NCBI RefSeq assembly: GCF_042477335.2
Contig: NC_091246.1
Location: 18,535,001 to 18,599,000 of the forward strand
Direction of reading: 5' to 3'
Source of the DNA: Ovis canadensis
Lineage: Eukaryota; Chordata; Mammalia; Artiodactyla; Bovidae
Length of the DNA: 64,000 bases
Shown here in pieces: positions 36,748-49,629 of this stretch; within the stretch, counting starts at the first letter, position 1; each line of letters starts with the position of its first letter. Both the position numbers and the translations under genes were made by a program. The notes below the pieces were generated by a model. The model ran no database searches, was not told where the DNA came from, and saw only the letters and a program-made list of their open reading frames with translations.

Positions 36748-37468
36748 TTTTTTTTTCTTTTTCAAAAAATTTATTTGATTTTTTTTACTTTACAATACTG
36801 TATTGGTTTTGCCCTACATTGACATGAATCCGCCACAGGTGTATATGAGTTCCCAACCCTGAACCCCACTCCCAGCACCCTCCCCATATCATCTCTCTGG
36901 GTCATCCCAGTGCACCAGCCCCAAGCATCCTGTATCCTGTATCGAACCTAGACTAGCGATTTGTTTCTTACATGATAGTATACATGTTTCAATGCCATTC
37001 TCCCAAATCATCCCATCCTCTCTCTCTCCCACAGGGTCCAAAAGTCTGTTCTTTTCATCTGTGTCTCTTTTGCTGTCTCACATACAGGGTTATCATTACC
37101 ATCTTTCTAAATTCCATATATATGTGTTAGTATACTGTATTGGTGTTTTTCTTTCTGGCTTACTTCACTCTATAATTGGCTCCAGTTTCATCCACCTCAT
37201 TAGAACTGATTCAAATGTATTCTTTTTAATGGCTGAGTAATACTCCATTGTGTATATGTACCACAGCTTTCTTATCCATTCATCTGCTGATGGACATCTA
37301 GGATGCTTCCATGTCCTAGCTATTATAAACAGTGCTGCGATGAACATTGGGGTACATGTGTCTTTTTCAATTCTGGTTTCCTCAGTGTGTATGCGCAGCA
37401 GTGGGATTGCTGGGTCATAAGGCAGTTCTATTTGCAGTTATTTAAGGAATCTCCACACTGTTCTCCCA
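36748..37468 (-). mobile_element. Ruminant L1 3' end, 5'-truncated
   Basis: Antisense L1 from the tail (T-rich at 36750-36785) through the 3' UTR to ORF2 C-terminal words [43 protein letters not shown]. It is truncated at the region coding RFLK. Confidence 0.93.
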
Positions 37469-37656
37469 GTTAATGGTTTAGTGGCGAACAAATTGTGTTC
37501 ACTCTTTGGGTAGAACAGTTCAGGAAAAGGTGAGCACTATGTGCAAGAATGGCTGAGAGCACCTGGAATGGCTGAGAGCATAAGGTCTTTCTGCCATATT
37601 TTCAATAGACTAAGTCAGGACAAAACCATCAGAATATGTTAATGGTTTAGGAATTA

Positions 37657-38887
37657 TCAGTTCAGTCGCTCAGTCGTGTCCGACTCTTTGCAACCCCATG
37701 AATCACAGCACACCAGGACTACTTGTCCATCACCAACTCCCGGAGTTCACCCAAACTCATGTCCATCCAGTTGATGATGCCATCCAGCCATCTCATCCTC
37801 TGTCGTCCCCTTCTCCTCCTGACCCCAATGCCTCCCAGCATCAGAGTCTTCCCAATGAGTCAACTCTTCGCATAAGGTGGCCAAAGTATTGGAGTTTCAG
37901 CTTTAGCATCAGTTCTTCCAATGAACACCCAGGACTGAACTCCTTTAGAATGGACTGGTTGGATCTCCTTGCAGTCCACGGGACTGTCAAGAGTCTTTTC
38001 CAACACCACAGTTCAAAAGCATCAATTCTTTGGTGCTCAGCTTTCTTCACAGTATGACTTTCACATCCATACATGACCACTGGTTAAACCATAGCCTTGA
38101 CTAGACGGACCTTTGTTGAAAAAGTAATGTCTCTGCTTTTCATTATGCTGTCTAGGTTGGTCATAACTTTCCTTCCAAGGAGCAAATGTGTTTTAATTTC
38201 ATGGCTGCAGTCCCCATCTGCAGTGATTTTGGAGCCCAGAAAAATAAAGTCTGACACTGTTTCCACTGTTTCCCTATCTATTTGCGATGAAGAGATGGGA
38301 CCAGACGCCATGATCTTCATTTTCTGAATGTTGAGCTTTAAGCCAACTTTTTCATTCTCCTCTTTCACTTTCATCAAGAGGCTTTTTATTTCCTCTTCAC
38401 TTTCTGCCATAAGTGTGGTGTCATCTGCATATCTGGGGTTATTGATATTTCTCCCGGCAATCTTGATTCCAGCTGTGCTTTTTCCAGCCCAGCATTTCTC
38501 ATGATATACTCTGCATATAAGTTAAATAAGCAGGGTGACAATATACAGCGTTGACGTACTCCTTTTCCTATTTGGAACCAGTCTGTTGTTCCATGTCCAG
38601 TTCTAACTGTTGCTTCCTGACGTGCGTATAGGTTTCTCAAGAGGCAGGTCAGGTAGTCTGGTATTTCCATCTCTTTCAGAATTGTCCACATTTTATTGTG
38701 ATCCACACAGTCAAGAGTTTTGGCATAGTCAATAAAGCAGAAATAGATGTGTTTTTTTTTGAACTCTCTTCCTTTTTTAATGATCCAGCGGATGTTGGCA
38801 ATTTGATATCTCGTTCCCCTACCATTTCTAAAACTAGCATGAACATCTTGAATTTCACGGTTCACTAATTGCTGAAGTACAGGTACA
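37657..38887 (-). mobile_element. BovB LINE, 5'-truncated
   Basis: Antisense BovB from the 3' tail back to the start of the RT domain (QLVNREIQDVHASFRNGRGTRYQIANIRWI). The YADD position reads MQMTPH in one frame because of a shift near 38475. It is flanked closely by a second BovB in the opposite orientation. Confidence 0.92.
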
Positions 38888-39101
38888 TTGGAGGAGAGGA
38901 TTGCAAAACACTCCAGATACACTGGAAGAGGGAATGGCAAACCACTGCAATATTCTTGCCTTGATTACCTCATGAACACTATGAAATGGCAAAAAGATAT
39001 GATCCTGAAGATGAGCCCCCTAGGTCCAAAGGTGTCCAATATGTTGCTAAGGAAGAGCAGAAGGGCAATTATTAGTAGCTCCAGAAAGAATGAAGCAGCT
39101 G

Positions 39102-40406
39102 TGCCGGGAGCCAGCACGGGAGATCCCACCCATGACAAGGTCATGTGGAGAGACCTGATGGGGCAAGACGAGTCAGGTCTCAAGGGGTCCTCTGCCTGAG
39201 CATCTACCCCGAAACCAAAATCTGTCCATTTATTGTTTGCTATACTATACTCTTCTGACATTACAGGGGGCTATACTCGACCACCTTTCTCAGGAAAAAG
39301 TTTACTTAGAGCTCCAACTGGTCTGCATATAAAGAGAATGTTTCAGCTCAAACTGCTTTGATGGCTCTCTAACTTGCCTGACAGGTTTAACTATGCATGT
39401 GAATTGTTTATGGCCCCCAACCACAAGAGGCAGGAAGCTTAAAACATCTTAAAGATATAGAGCCCCCTTTTTTAAAGAGCTAATAATTATATTGGTGATG
39501 GGTTTCACTGTTGAGTCAATGACTGCTGCCAGACCTCCATGTTCTTCATCTTTTAGGCACCTGGAGGATATTAATCAATGTAATTGGGATATAGAAAAAG
39601 GAATATAGTAGTTTTTATGTTAGCAACACTAGACTTTTGAGTTAGTTTTCTCTTTGTTATAAATCACTGTACTCCTCTTTCTTTGTTATAAATAGTTGTG
39701 TCCTTGCTATGTAAGAATGTAACTTTATTTAGTGCTTTCTGAGAGTGGCACCAGACTTTGGAAAGAACAACACTTTTAAGGGCAAATAAGTTTTCTGGTT
39801 GACAGACCCTTATCAGAAAAGGGCAGTAAAATGCTAATAGGCCTTCTGGCCAGAAGATGATGTAAATCACCTAAGACTTGTGTATACAGCTAGGTATGCA
39901 GAGAGAAAGCCTGGTCTCGATAAGAGTCAGGGCTGCTGACTCTGCATAATTTTGTATTATCCATTGATCTCTATGTACAACCAAAAGTATCAAAAGCTTT
40001 CCTGGACAATGAAGGAGGGGCCAGTCACTGGAAAGACTGGTTTCCCCCATGTGGTCTTTTCTCCTTCTCTTCTTTTCTGGCTGAATTCCCATCTGGGGCG
40101 TGGAGGCTCACCATGTATACTTACTTGCCCTGGCTTCTAAGACCCACGTGAGAGGGAGCCCAAGGCGGGGAACCCTCTGCTGTTCAAGTGGGCGCCGGTG
40201 GCCTACGTAGATGGTGCAAACCTCTTGTCTTGAGGTTTTATTAGCTTTCCACGTAAACCAAGTTATTCAGCTTCTTTTCTCCACTAGTTTTCCTACTACA
40301 CTATTCTTTCCTAATCTTTATATTTCTAATTAAATAATTCTTTCTAAGACGCCAACTCTGTCTCCCCTTCGAATTACCCTGGATCCACTGGGACTGGACC
40401 CCAGCA
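39102..40406 (+). repeat. Solo LTR of an endogenous retrovirus (ERV2/ERVK-like)
   Basis: A 1305-bp element starts TGCCGGGAGCC and ends CCCCAGCA, so it has imperfect inverted ends with the TG...CA rule. It is flanked by the perfect 6-bp repeat CAGCTG at 39096-39101 and 40407-40412. A 6-bp duplication is typical of ERV2/ERVK integrations. An ATTAAA-type poly(A) signal near 40330 fits the forward orientation. No gag, pol or env sequence is present, so it is a recombined solo LTR. By memory it resembles the bovine BTLTR1 family. It is more GC-rich than its surroundings. Confidence 0.85.
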
Positions 40407-41188
40407 CAGCTGGGCCAAAGAGGAAATGACACTAAGTTTTGGATATGTCTGGTGGTGAAAGTAAAGTCTGATGCTATAAAGAACAATACTGCATAGGAAC
40501 ATGGAATGTTAGGTCCATGAATGAAGGTAAATTGGAGGCGGTCAAGCAGGAGATAGAGTGAACAGTGACATCTTAGGAATCAGTGAACTAAAATGGATGG
40601 GCTGGGCGAATTTAATTCAGATGACAATTATATCTACTTCTCTGGGCAAGAATCCTTTAGAAGAAATGGAGTAGCCCTCATCATCAACAAAGAGTCTAAA
40701 ATTCAGTATTTGGGTGCAGTCTCAATGACAGAATGATCTCTGTTCATTTCAAAGGTAAACCATTCAACATCACAGTAATCCATGCCTATGGCCCAACCAC
40801 TAATGCCAAAGAGGATGAAGTTGACTGGTTCTAAGAAGACCCCCAAGACCTAGATCTAATACCACGATAAAGATGCCCTTTTCATTATAGGGGACTGAAA
40901 TGCAAAAGTAGGATGACAAGAGATACCTGGAGTAACAGGAAAGTTTGGCCTTAAAGTACAAAATAAAGCAGGACAAAAGCTACAGAGTTTTGTCAAGAGA
41001 ACACACCGATCATGGCAAATAACCTCTTCCAACAACACAAGAGACAACTGTACATATGGATATCACCAGATTATTAATACAAAAGTCAGGTTGCTTATAT
41101 TCTTTGCAGCCAAAGATGGAGTAGCTCTATACAATCAGCAAAAATAAGACCTGGGGCTGACTGTGACTCAGATCATGAGCTCCTTATT

Positions 41189-42130
41189 TCAGACATTTCT
41201 CCAAAGAAGACATACGGATGGCTAACAAACACATGAAAAGATGCTCAACATCACTCATTATTAGAGAAATGCAAATCAAAACCACAATGAGGTACCACTT
41301 CACACCAGTCAGAATGGCTGCGATCCAAAAATCTGCAAGCAATAAATGCTGGAGAGGGTGTGGAGAAAAGGGAACCCTCCTACACTGTTGGTGGGAATGC
41401 AAACTAGTACAGCCACTATGGAGAACAGTGTGGAGATTCCTTAAAAAATTGCAAATAGAACTACCTTATGACCCAGCAATCCCACTGCTGGGCATACACA
41501 CCGAGGAAACCAGAATTGAAAGAGACACATGTACCCCAATGTTCATCGCAGCACTGTTTATAATAGCCAGGACATGGAAACAACCTAGATGTCCATCAGC
41601 AGATGAATGGATAAGAAAGCTATGGTACATATACACAATGGAGTATTACTCAGCCATTAAAAAGAATTCATTTGAATCAGTTCTGATGAGATGGATGAAA
41701 CTGGAGCCAATTATACAGAGTGAAGTAAGCCAGAAAGAAAAACACCAATACAGTATACTAACACATATATATGGAATTTAGGAAGATGGCAATGACGACC
41801 CTGTATGCAAGACAGGGAAAGAGACACAGATGTGTACAACGGACTTTTGGACTCAGAGGGAGAGGGAGAGGGTGGGATGATTTGGGAGAATGACATTCTA
41901 ACATGTATACTATCATGTGAATTGAATCGCCAGTCTATGTCTGACGCAGGATGCAGCATGCTTGGGGCTGGTGCATGGGGATGACCCAGAAAGATGTTCT
42001 GGGGAGGGAGGTGGGAGGGGGGTTCATGTTTGGGAATGCATGTAAGAATTAAAGATTTTAAAATTTAAAAAATAAAAAACTAAAAAAATAAAAAATAAAA
42101 AATAAAAAAAAAAACAAAAAAAAAAAACAC
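41189..42130 (+). mobile_element. Ruminant L1 3' end inserted in BovB, 5'-truncated
   Basis: It starts in the [34 protein letters not shown] region and keeps an open 187-codon ORF2 C-terminal frame (41218-41781). The 3' UTR and an A-rich tail with AAAAAT repeats end near 42130. The BovB sequence before (GAGCTCCTTATT) and after (AAATTCAGGCTTAAA) is contiguous in other copies. The intact frame suggests a rather young copy. Confidence 0.93.
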
Positions 42131-43020
42131 AAAATTCAGGCTTAAATTTAAGAAAGTAGGGAAAACCACTAGGTCATTCAGGTATGGCCTAATGAAAACC
42201 CTGAAGATTGTTATACAGTGGAGGTGAAGAATAGATTTAAGGCATTATATCTGGTAGACAGAGTGTGTATGTAATGCACTTAGAAGCGTTACTATGAATA
42301 AAGCTAGTGGAGGTGATGGAATTTCAGCTGAGCTATTTAAAATCCTAAAGGATGATGCTGTTAAAGTGTTACACTCAAAATGCCAGCAAATTTGGAAAAC
42401 TCAGCAAGACTGGAAAAGTTGTTTTCATTCCAATTCCAAAGAAGGGCAATACCAAAGAATGTTCAAACTACCATACAGTTGTGCTCATTTTGCATGTTAG
42501 TAAGGTTATGCTCAAAATCCTTCAAGCTAGGTTTCAACAGCACGTGAATCAAGAACTTCCAGATGTACAAGCTGGGTTTAGAAATGGCTGAGGAACCAGA
42601 GATCAAATTGCCAACATTCAATGGATCATAGAGAAAGCAAGGGAATTTCAGAAAAACATCTTCTGCTCCATTGACTACATGAAAGCCTTTGACTGTGAAT
42701 CACAACAAACTTGGAAATGTTTGAAGAGGTGGGAATACCAGCCACATTACCTGCTTCCTGAGAAACCTGTATGCAGGTCAAGAAGCAACAGTTAGAACCA
42801 AACATGGAACAATGGACTTGTTCAAAATTGGGAAAGGAAACAACAAGGCTGTATATTGTAACCATGCTTATTTAAATTTTATGCAGAGTACATCATGTGA
42901 AATGCTGGGCTGGGTGAATCACAAGCTGGAGTTAAAATTGCCATGAGGAATCTCATCAACCTCAGATACGCAGATGATACCAATCTAATGGCAGAAAATG
43001 AAGAACTAAAGAGACTCTTT

Positions 43021-43296
43021 CAGAGAAGGCAATGACACCCCACTCCAGTACTCTTGCCTGGAAAATCCCATGGACAGAGAAGCCTGGTGATCTGCAGTCC
43101 ATGGGGTTGCTAGGAGTCAGACATAACTGAGCGACTTCACTTTCAATTTTCACTTTCATGCACTGAAGAAGGAAATGGCAACCCACTCCAGTGTTCTTGC
43201 CTGGAGAATCCCAAGGACGGGGGAGCCTGATGGGCTGCTGTCTATGGGGTCGCACAGAGTCAGACACGACTGAAGTGACTTAGCAGCAGCAGCAGC
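43021..43296 (+). mobile_element. BovA2 SINE, full length, with 13-bp target duplication
   Basis: Sense BovA2 from GAGAAGGCAATG to an (AGC)5 end. The flanks AAAGAGACTCTTT (43008-43020) and AAAGAACCTCTTT (43297-43309) differ at one position. It lies within the RT region of the host BovB. Confidence 0.95.
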
Positions 43297-43692
43297 AAAG
43301 AACCTCTTTATGAGGATCAAAGAGGAGAGTGAAAAAACTGGCTTAAAACTCAACATTCAAAAAATGAAGCTCATGGCATCTGGTCTCATCACTGCATGGC
43401 AAATAGAAGGGTAGAAAGTGGAAGCTGAGAGATATTTTCTATTCTTGGGCTCCAAAACTGTAGCCATGAAGTTTAAAAAATGCTTGCTCCTGGAAAGGAA
43501 AGCCATGATAAACTAGACACTGTATTAAAATCACTTGGTCAACAAAAGTCATATAGTCAAAGCTGTGATTTTTTCCAGTAGTCATGTATAGATGTTAGAG
43601 TTGGACCATAAAGAAGGTTGAGTGTTGAAGAACTGATGAACTATTACCAAAAAAAATTATTTGAATTCATCCAGGTAAAAGAGAGATGTAAA

Positions 43693-44640
43693 ATGGTGTG
43701 GGAAAACAAAACCATTCTGGTGGAATTTTTCCTGAAGGGGCTTTCAGGTTATCCAAGTCTTGAGCTACTGTTTTTGTGCTAATCTTAATAATGCATTTGG
43801 TCATCCTTCTGGGAAATGGAACCCTTATTCTCATCAGCATCTTAGACTCCCATCTTCACACCCATATGTACTTGGGGAACCTCTCCTTTTTGGACATCTG
43901 TTACTCCACCACCTCCATTCCCCCCATGGTGGTGAGCTTCCTCAGAGAAAGAAAAGACCATCTCCTTCTCTGGCTGTGCTGTGCTAAGGTACCTTGGCTT
44001 GGCCATGGGGACAACCAAGTGTGTGCTCCTGGGCATGATGGTCTTTGACTAATTTATGTCTATCTGTAACCCTCTGAGACAATTCTGTTACCATGAGCAA
44101 GGCTTCCTTTGTGCACATGGCAGCTGGCTCCTGGTTTGCAGGGGTTATCAACTCTGCTGCATGAACTGCATTTGTGGTACAGTTGCCCTTTTCCAGGAAT
44201 AATGTCATCAAACATTTCTCCTGTGAAATTTTGGCTGTCATGAAACTGGCTTGTGCTGACATCTCAGGCAATGCATTCATCATGTTTGTGCGACATTGTT
44301 CACATTGATATCCCTTCTCTTGATTGTCATCTCTTATTCATTAATCATTTCCAGCATTTTGAACATCCTCACTTCTGAGGGGGGAAGCAAAGCCTTTTCT
44401 ACCTGCTCTGCTCATCTGACTGTGGTTATAGTATTCTTCAGAACTATTCTCTTCATGTACCTGAAGCCCAAGTCTAAAGAGACGCTCAATTCAGATAACA
44501 TGGATGCTACTGACAAACTTATAACTGTGTTCTATGGACTGATGACTCCCATGATGAGTCCTTTAATCTGCAGTCTCAGAAACAAGGATGTGAAGGAAGC
44601 AGTAACACATCTATTTAATGGAAGTTTCGTCAGCAAGTGA
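43693..44640 (+). pseudogene. Olfactory receptor pseudogene, OR13C-like, full length with several lesions
   Basis: It is colinear with the intact receptor at 56307-57263 and clearly a close paralogue. It starts [21 protein letters not shown] and ends [19 protein letters not shown]. Lesions include a 1-base deletion near 43775 (TM1), an in-frame 6-base loss near 43868 that removes two residues after MY, a 1-base insertion near 43945, TAA at 44050-44052 in place of the DRY arginine, a 1-base insertion near 44075, TGA at 44162-44164, and a deletion of about 2 bases near 44290 in TM5. The last 115 codons (44296-44640) stay open. Regulatory upstream sequence is replaced by BovB about 50 bases away. 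It makes no receptor. Confidence 0.95.
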
Positions 44641-46617
44641 ATGGAGGAAGTATAGGATTGGAAACATGCTGGACAGTGTAGAAACTTGAGAATTATGTAG
44701 TGTTTTGGTTATCTTGACTTCTTTTTGTATTTTTTATATTTTATTTTATATCTTAATTTTTATATTAAAAAATTAAATAATGACATATAGCATTTCAAAG
44801 TTATTTCATGCTCTTTATAAAGAATTTGCAAGATACAGGACGCTAGAATGAGAAGAAGAGAGAGATCACCTATTACTCTAAAACTTTATGAAAAATATGC
44901 TATATTCATTGCAGTATTGGCATTGTGTGTTATATGCTCTTTTATGTTCAAATTTTGTGCAATATTATTTTATAGGCATTAATTCATTAAATCTTTCAAA
45001 ATAAATAATTGCTTTTGTTAGGAAAAAATCTAAACAGAAATCTCCCAAAACACTGTACCCACATTCCAGTTGTAGTTTCCTACTAATCTCCAAATAGTCC
45101 TAAACCAGGAAATGCTATTTTCTTGCTCAATATTTAGAATATTTTTTTCCTATAGAATTTACTGATATTGAACATTTGCAACTATAGCGGGAGTGGGTAA
45201 ATGGGGCTTTTGGGTGAGCCTTATGCAATCAATCAGGATGTTTTTTTGTGTTTCCTTAAATTTTTTTTCAGCTTACGTGATAGTATTATCATAAAGAACC
45301 TTTTGCAAAATTAAAACAGTTTGAAAGTCTGCTGATCCAAGTAAAAACGTGGACAAATATTGAGCTGGATGGGAGGTCATATCAGTGTGATTTAGAAGAC
45401 CAGATTCTTTGATATCCTGAAGACCTTAATTACTTTTCTAAATCTTAGAATATCCAAGCTCTTGGTCTTAGTGTATATCTGACTATATGTCTTATCTGTG
45501 TTACTAACTAGCATAGTGATCTTTGAAAGCAGAGAATTGGGAGATGTCAGAAGAAGATAACATTATCTTGATTTTCCTTGGCTTTCTCTTCAAATTTTCA
45601 CTCTGTCTAAAGAGAACACTTCTAATTTACAGTCTAAGATGAATGATAGGTTTGTTCAAGAATGAGGCACATCCTAGGAAATTCATTTGGTTGGACACAT
45701 TTTGATAAAGCTGTAAAGTCATAGGATGTTGAGCGTAAACATTTTTTACATAGACAAATAAAATTGTTTGTGGAGTTTGAGGTATATTTATTTTATTATT
45801 CCAAGTTTACTTTTTAATTTTAGTAGAAGTAGTATAAACAGTCATGAACTATATTGAATTACCTCTAGCTTCCATCATCATCATTCACAGAGTAAATCTG
45901 ATGGCAAAAGTTGAGACCATTGATGTATCAGATTCATACTGTGACAAAATAAGTTATGAGAACCTATTACTTCCCATATACCAGCTCATAGAACTCCATC
46001 CACCCCAACTAAGAGTTCCAAGTAGGTGGAAAACTTCTGAAGTTAGGCATGTTATGTTTGACCCACAGAATATCCTGCATACTAATTTTGTCTTTTCTAA
46101 AAACTTGAGTCCAGCTGCTTCCAGAAACTCTCTGAGATGACTGATTTAGGTCCTAGTCTTTTAACAATTTATAAATTTCCTCTAGAAAATTTATTAAAAC
46201 AAATAGAAATTTCAATGTGCTGATTTCTCCTCAGAGTAGAACACCAGAAGTGTTTCCCTTTCAAAGGATCATGGAATCAAGATGTCGAGGAAAGAAAGGC
46301 AAGTCACCTGTTTTGATGTAGCCATGTATTCAAGTTTACTTGGCAAATACACTATCATTATGTTAAATACACTATCTTTATAATACTGATATACTTGTTT
46401 AATACTTGAGCCTCTAAAGGATTGACTGGTTTGATCTCCTTGCATAGACAGCATAAACACTGAGAGGGGGTAAATAGTCCTCCAGAAAGACAGGACTTAG
46501 CAGCAGTTTATATCCTTACTAGTATTGATCTGTGCATTTTTGGTTGGCTCCTGTCCTTAAAATATGTCATATCTAACAATCAGTTTAAAGATCACATTTT
46601 AACTTAACATCTTTATG
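44641..46617. other. Single-copy AT-rich DNA downstream of the OR pseudogene
   Basis: No gene. A 98-codon open frame at 45844-46140 has no recognisable domain. About 28 bases at 46418-46446 (GGATTGACTGGTTTGATCTCC) are an isolated antisense BovB scrap. Confidence 0.55.
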
Positions 46618-46619
46618 GT

Positions 46620-46936
46620 CCTTGGATAGCGAGAAGATCCAACCAGTCCATCTTAAAGGAAATCAGTCCTGAATATTCATTGGAAGGATGGATGTTGAAG
46701 CTGAAGCTCCAATACTTTGGCCACCTGATGCGAAGAACTGACTCATTAGAAAATACCCTGATGCTAGGAAAGATTGAAGGCAGTAGGAGAGGAGGATGAT
46801 AGAGAATGAGATGGTTGGATGGCATCACCAGCTCAGTGGAGTTTGAGCAAGCTCCAGGAGTTGGTGATGGATAGGGAAGCCTGGCATACTGCAGTCCATG
46901 GGGTCGCAAAGAGTCACTACTGGGCAGCTGTACTGA
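46620..46936 (+). mobile_element. BovB LINE, 3'-terminal fragment
   Basis: Sense copy from the [19 protein letters not shown] region to near the 3' tail, which is degraded (CACTACTGGGCAGCTGTACTGAATG). Confidence 0.88.
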
Positions 46937-47229
46937 ATGTCTTATATTGATCCTTAGATTAAGTTGCCACACTTTATTGTGCCTGCTGGCCATTTAAAAG
47001 TGGACCAGATGTAAGGGCTAAAGATTAATGGATCACCAGTTGTTTTTCCCTCAGGCATATGGAACAGATGTTAATTACTGCCCTTTCCTGGATCTGAGTG
47101 CTGATAATTTATCAGACCAAGGACACATTTCAGGAATTCGGGACAAAAGGTATAGTTTTAGGTTAATGGGGCGAGATATTTATTGAAAAGAAGACCGAGG
47201 TCTCAGAGTCCTACCCTGACTACCTAGCA

Positions 47230-47567
47230 ATTTCTACCTCATTCCCAGTCCCTTTGTTGGATCCTCAGGAGGGGAAGTCTGACATGGGTTTCAGAACTTT
47301 CACAACAGGAGGAGAACTTATTGGGCATTATTGTTCTCCAGTTTGTGGGTCACCCACCTGGCAGGTATGGGATTTGATTTTATCAGGCTGCCACCATCTC
47401 GCTGCAGCTTTGTCTTTGTGCAGCTTCTTCTTATCTTTTGATGTGGTGTATCTTTTTTGGTGGGTTCCAGAGTCCTCTTCTGATGGTTGTTGAACAACTA
47501 GTTTAATTTTGGTGTTCTCTCAGGAGGAGATAAGTGCATGTCCTTCTATTCTGCCATCTTGAACCAG
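47230..47567 (-). mobile_element. L1 5' end fragment, antisense
   Basis: On the reverse strand it begins GACTTCTGGTTCAAGATGGCAG, a typical L1 5' start, and continues in leader sequence to about 47230. The ORFs are absent. The deeper part shares wording with the leader units at 29870-30010. Confidence 0.7.
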
Positions 47568-48925
47568 AAGTCTCAATTTATTTTCATCTTTGTTCTTTAC
47601 ACCTCTGTGTGTGCACTGCCTAAGGATATACTTTCTTTTCTTGCCTTACTTTCTCTTCCTTCCTTTTTTCTTTAATTTTTTAAATTTTTCTTTTACAGTA
47701 TGTCTCAGTTTTAGAAATGTATATGTTTATTCAAAAAGTCAGCATTTACCTAAGCTAAGTATATAAAGTGAATGTCTATAAAATCTATAGTTTCTAAAAA
47801 ATCTATAAAGAAATTGTGTACTGTAAATAACCATTTATACTTCAAAAATGGTGTAAGTGTGTTTGTGTGTTAATATGGGTATATATGTAAGAAAGAACTG
47901 GGGGAGAGATAGAGAGAGAGAGAGAATTCAACTGGGGCAACTTTGATAACATTGCACAAGACTCCTTCTGATTCTGTGTGAAGCAGAGTAATAGGCTTCC
48001 TGTAATTAGGTCTTTAGGGCTTTATCTCTGGAGTCTCATAAGTTTTATGCATATTTCATCTATGAAGCAATTTAAAACTTTGCAGAGGTTTAGAAACATC
48101 CTTTAGAACATTTAAATTGTGTCCCAAAGCCTGAAGCAGGTTCTTTAGGTATTTGTAGGGCTCCATAGTATGGTCGTATTTCAGCTTGGGCTTCAGGGGC
48201 AAGTTGTCCTGTTCCTAAAATTTATTACTAAATATTAATTTTCTTTCTATTTTGAACTAGAGGAATCTAACAATGCTTTATTTGAACTAAAGGAATTTAT
48301 CCTAGTTATCATACCTGCAACTTGCATTTTTCTATAGATGTCAACAAATCAGTGAATTTCTATGGCAAAATAATTACTCAGTAGCTGCCTCTTTAGAGGT
48401 TCAGCTACTAATGAGGAGTCATGAAAATTGGCTACGTGTGAAAAAGAAAGATAAAAATATCTATTGTTGCTCCAACCTAGAGGGTCAGAACCTGGTGTGA
48501 AGGTAAGTTATTGTAAAGACAAGAACCAAATCTTATCAACTACAAGCAAGAGTTGGACTGATGGGTTAAATGTGTCAAGTTTGGAATTAAGATGTTTTTC
48601 TCACTGAAGAGAGACTAAATATTGGAAATGGAATTTAAGGATCTAGTCACTGAGAGGTAGTAGGGAAAAATAAAGACTTTTGAGATCACAAGAGCAGTTT
48701 AACATGCAAGGAACAGAATGGAATTTGTCCAGTAGTCAATGTGTCAATGTGTAGCTTTTTAGAGTAGCACACAGTATTTGAACACTCTGTTATGATTTTT
48801 AGCTAACTAAGGCTCACGACACAGTAGAGAGGGAACTCTGTGTTCTGTAGCATGAAATTCATAACAAACAAGTCTTTCCTGGTCCTCTAGCAGCAACTCT
48901 GATTCATTTGGCTCAATCAACTGAG
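47568..48925. other. Single-copy DNA with a (GA)n tract
   Basis: A GA/GATA repeat lies at about 47903-47925. No gene and no other recognised repeat. A short segment near 48940-48975 (ATGCCAGATACTGTGCTAGG) just beyond looks like the end of an antisense MIR. Confidence 0.55.
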
Positions 48926-49019
48926 AACAAGATGAACTACATGCCAGATACTGTGCTAGGGACTCTTTGTGCAGAGAAAACATGTGAGGAGGGAAACTAT
49001 GACTGATTTGCCTCAAAGA

Positions 49020-49629
49020 AACCTCATATCTGAAATAGATGATTTACCAAAACAGTGAATAGCCAGAAAGAGACCTGATTGAGCATTATCCTAGTGTGTT
49101 TGCATACACTATTGGTGACTGTTTTGAATATTTGCATTTCTATTATTAGGTTATAATGTAAAAATGAATGACTTTTCTATTTATTTATTAATTTTTTATG
49201 TTATAGGCTTGCTAAAAATGTTAACATAATCTCAGTAAAAAAAAAAATCAGCCATCTTTTTAAGACAAGGAACATACTAATGCCTCCCTAAAATCCTATT
49301 TTTTTATGGAGTAAATTGAACCTTATGAGTGGATTTTCCTTTTTGCCACTCAATTTGCAGACATCCAAAGGATCAGAGTGTGATAAAGGACTGGAGTGTT
49401 ATATACTGTGATAAAGTGTATTAGGATTTGATGGTAAGATGAACATAATAACATTTGGCAGAACACTGTGTGTGATGTGATTAAACTCTTCAACTGTATA
49501 TACTTGTCCATGGAAAAGACGATGGTTGGTTCAAAGATGTAAAAAGACTCTAATAAAAGGAAGAACCATGATAGAGAGGCATAAAGGAAACTAATAATAG
49601 TAGAAACCATTATTGTGGTAATTTATAAT
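49020..49629. other. Single-copy DNA, no feature seen
   Basis: AT-rich, with short A and T runs, no gene and no recognised repeat. Confidence 0.55.

Larger units (their letters stand above)
38920..43640 (+). mobile_element. Old BovB LINE serving as host for three later insertions
   Basis: The sense BovB pieces are 38920-39101, 40407-41188, 42131-43020 and 43297-43640. Together they run from the 5' UTR through the endonuclease (IISVHFKGKPFNITVIHAYGPT-like), the RT (NKASGGDGISAELFKILKDDAVKVLHSK) and YADDTNLM (near 42965) to just before the 3' end. Dense stops and indels make it clearly older than the copies at 5.7 or 59 kb. It ends about 50 bases before the OR pseudogene at 43693, so it replaced that gene's upstream region. 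Confidence 0.88.

Noticed and set aside
45844-46140. 98-codon open frame
   Set aside because: No domain, no likeness to OR or LINE proteins, and a length expected by chance in AT-rich DNA.
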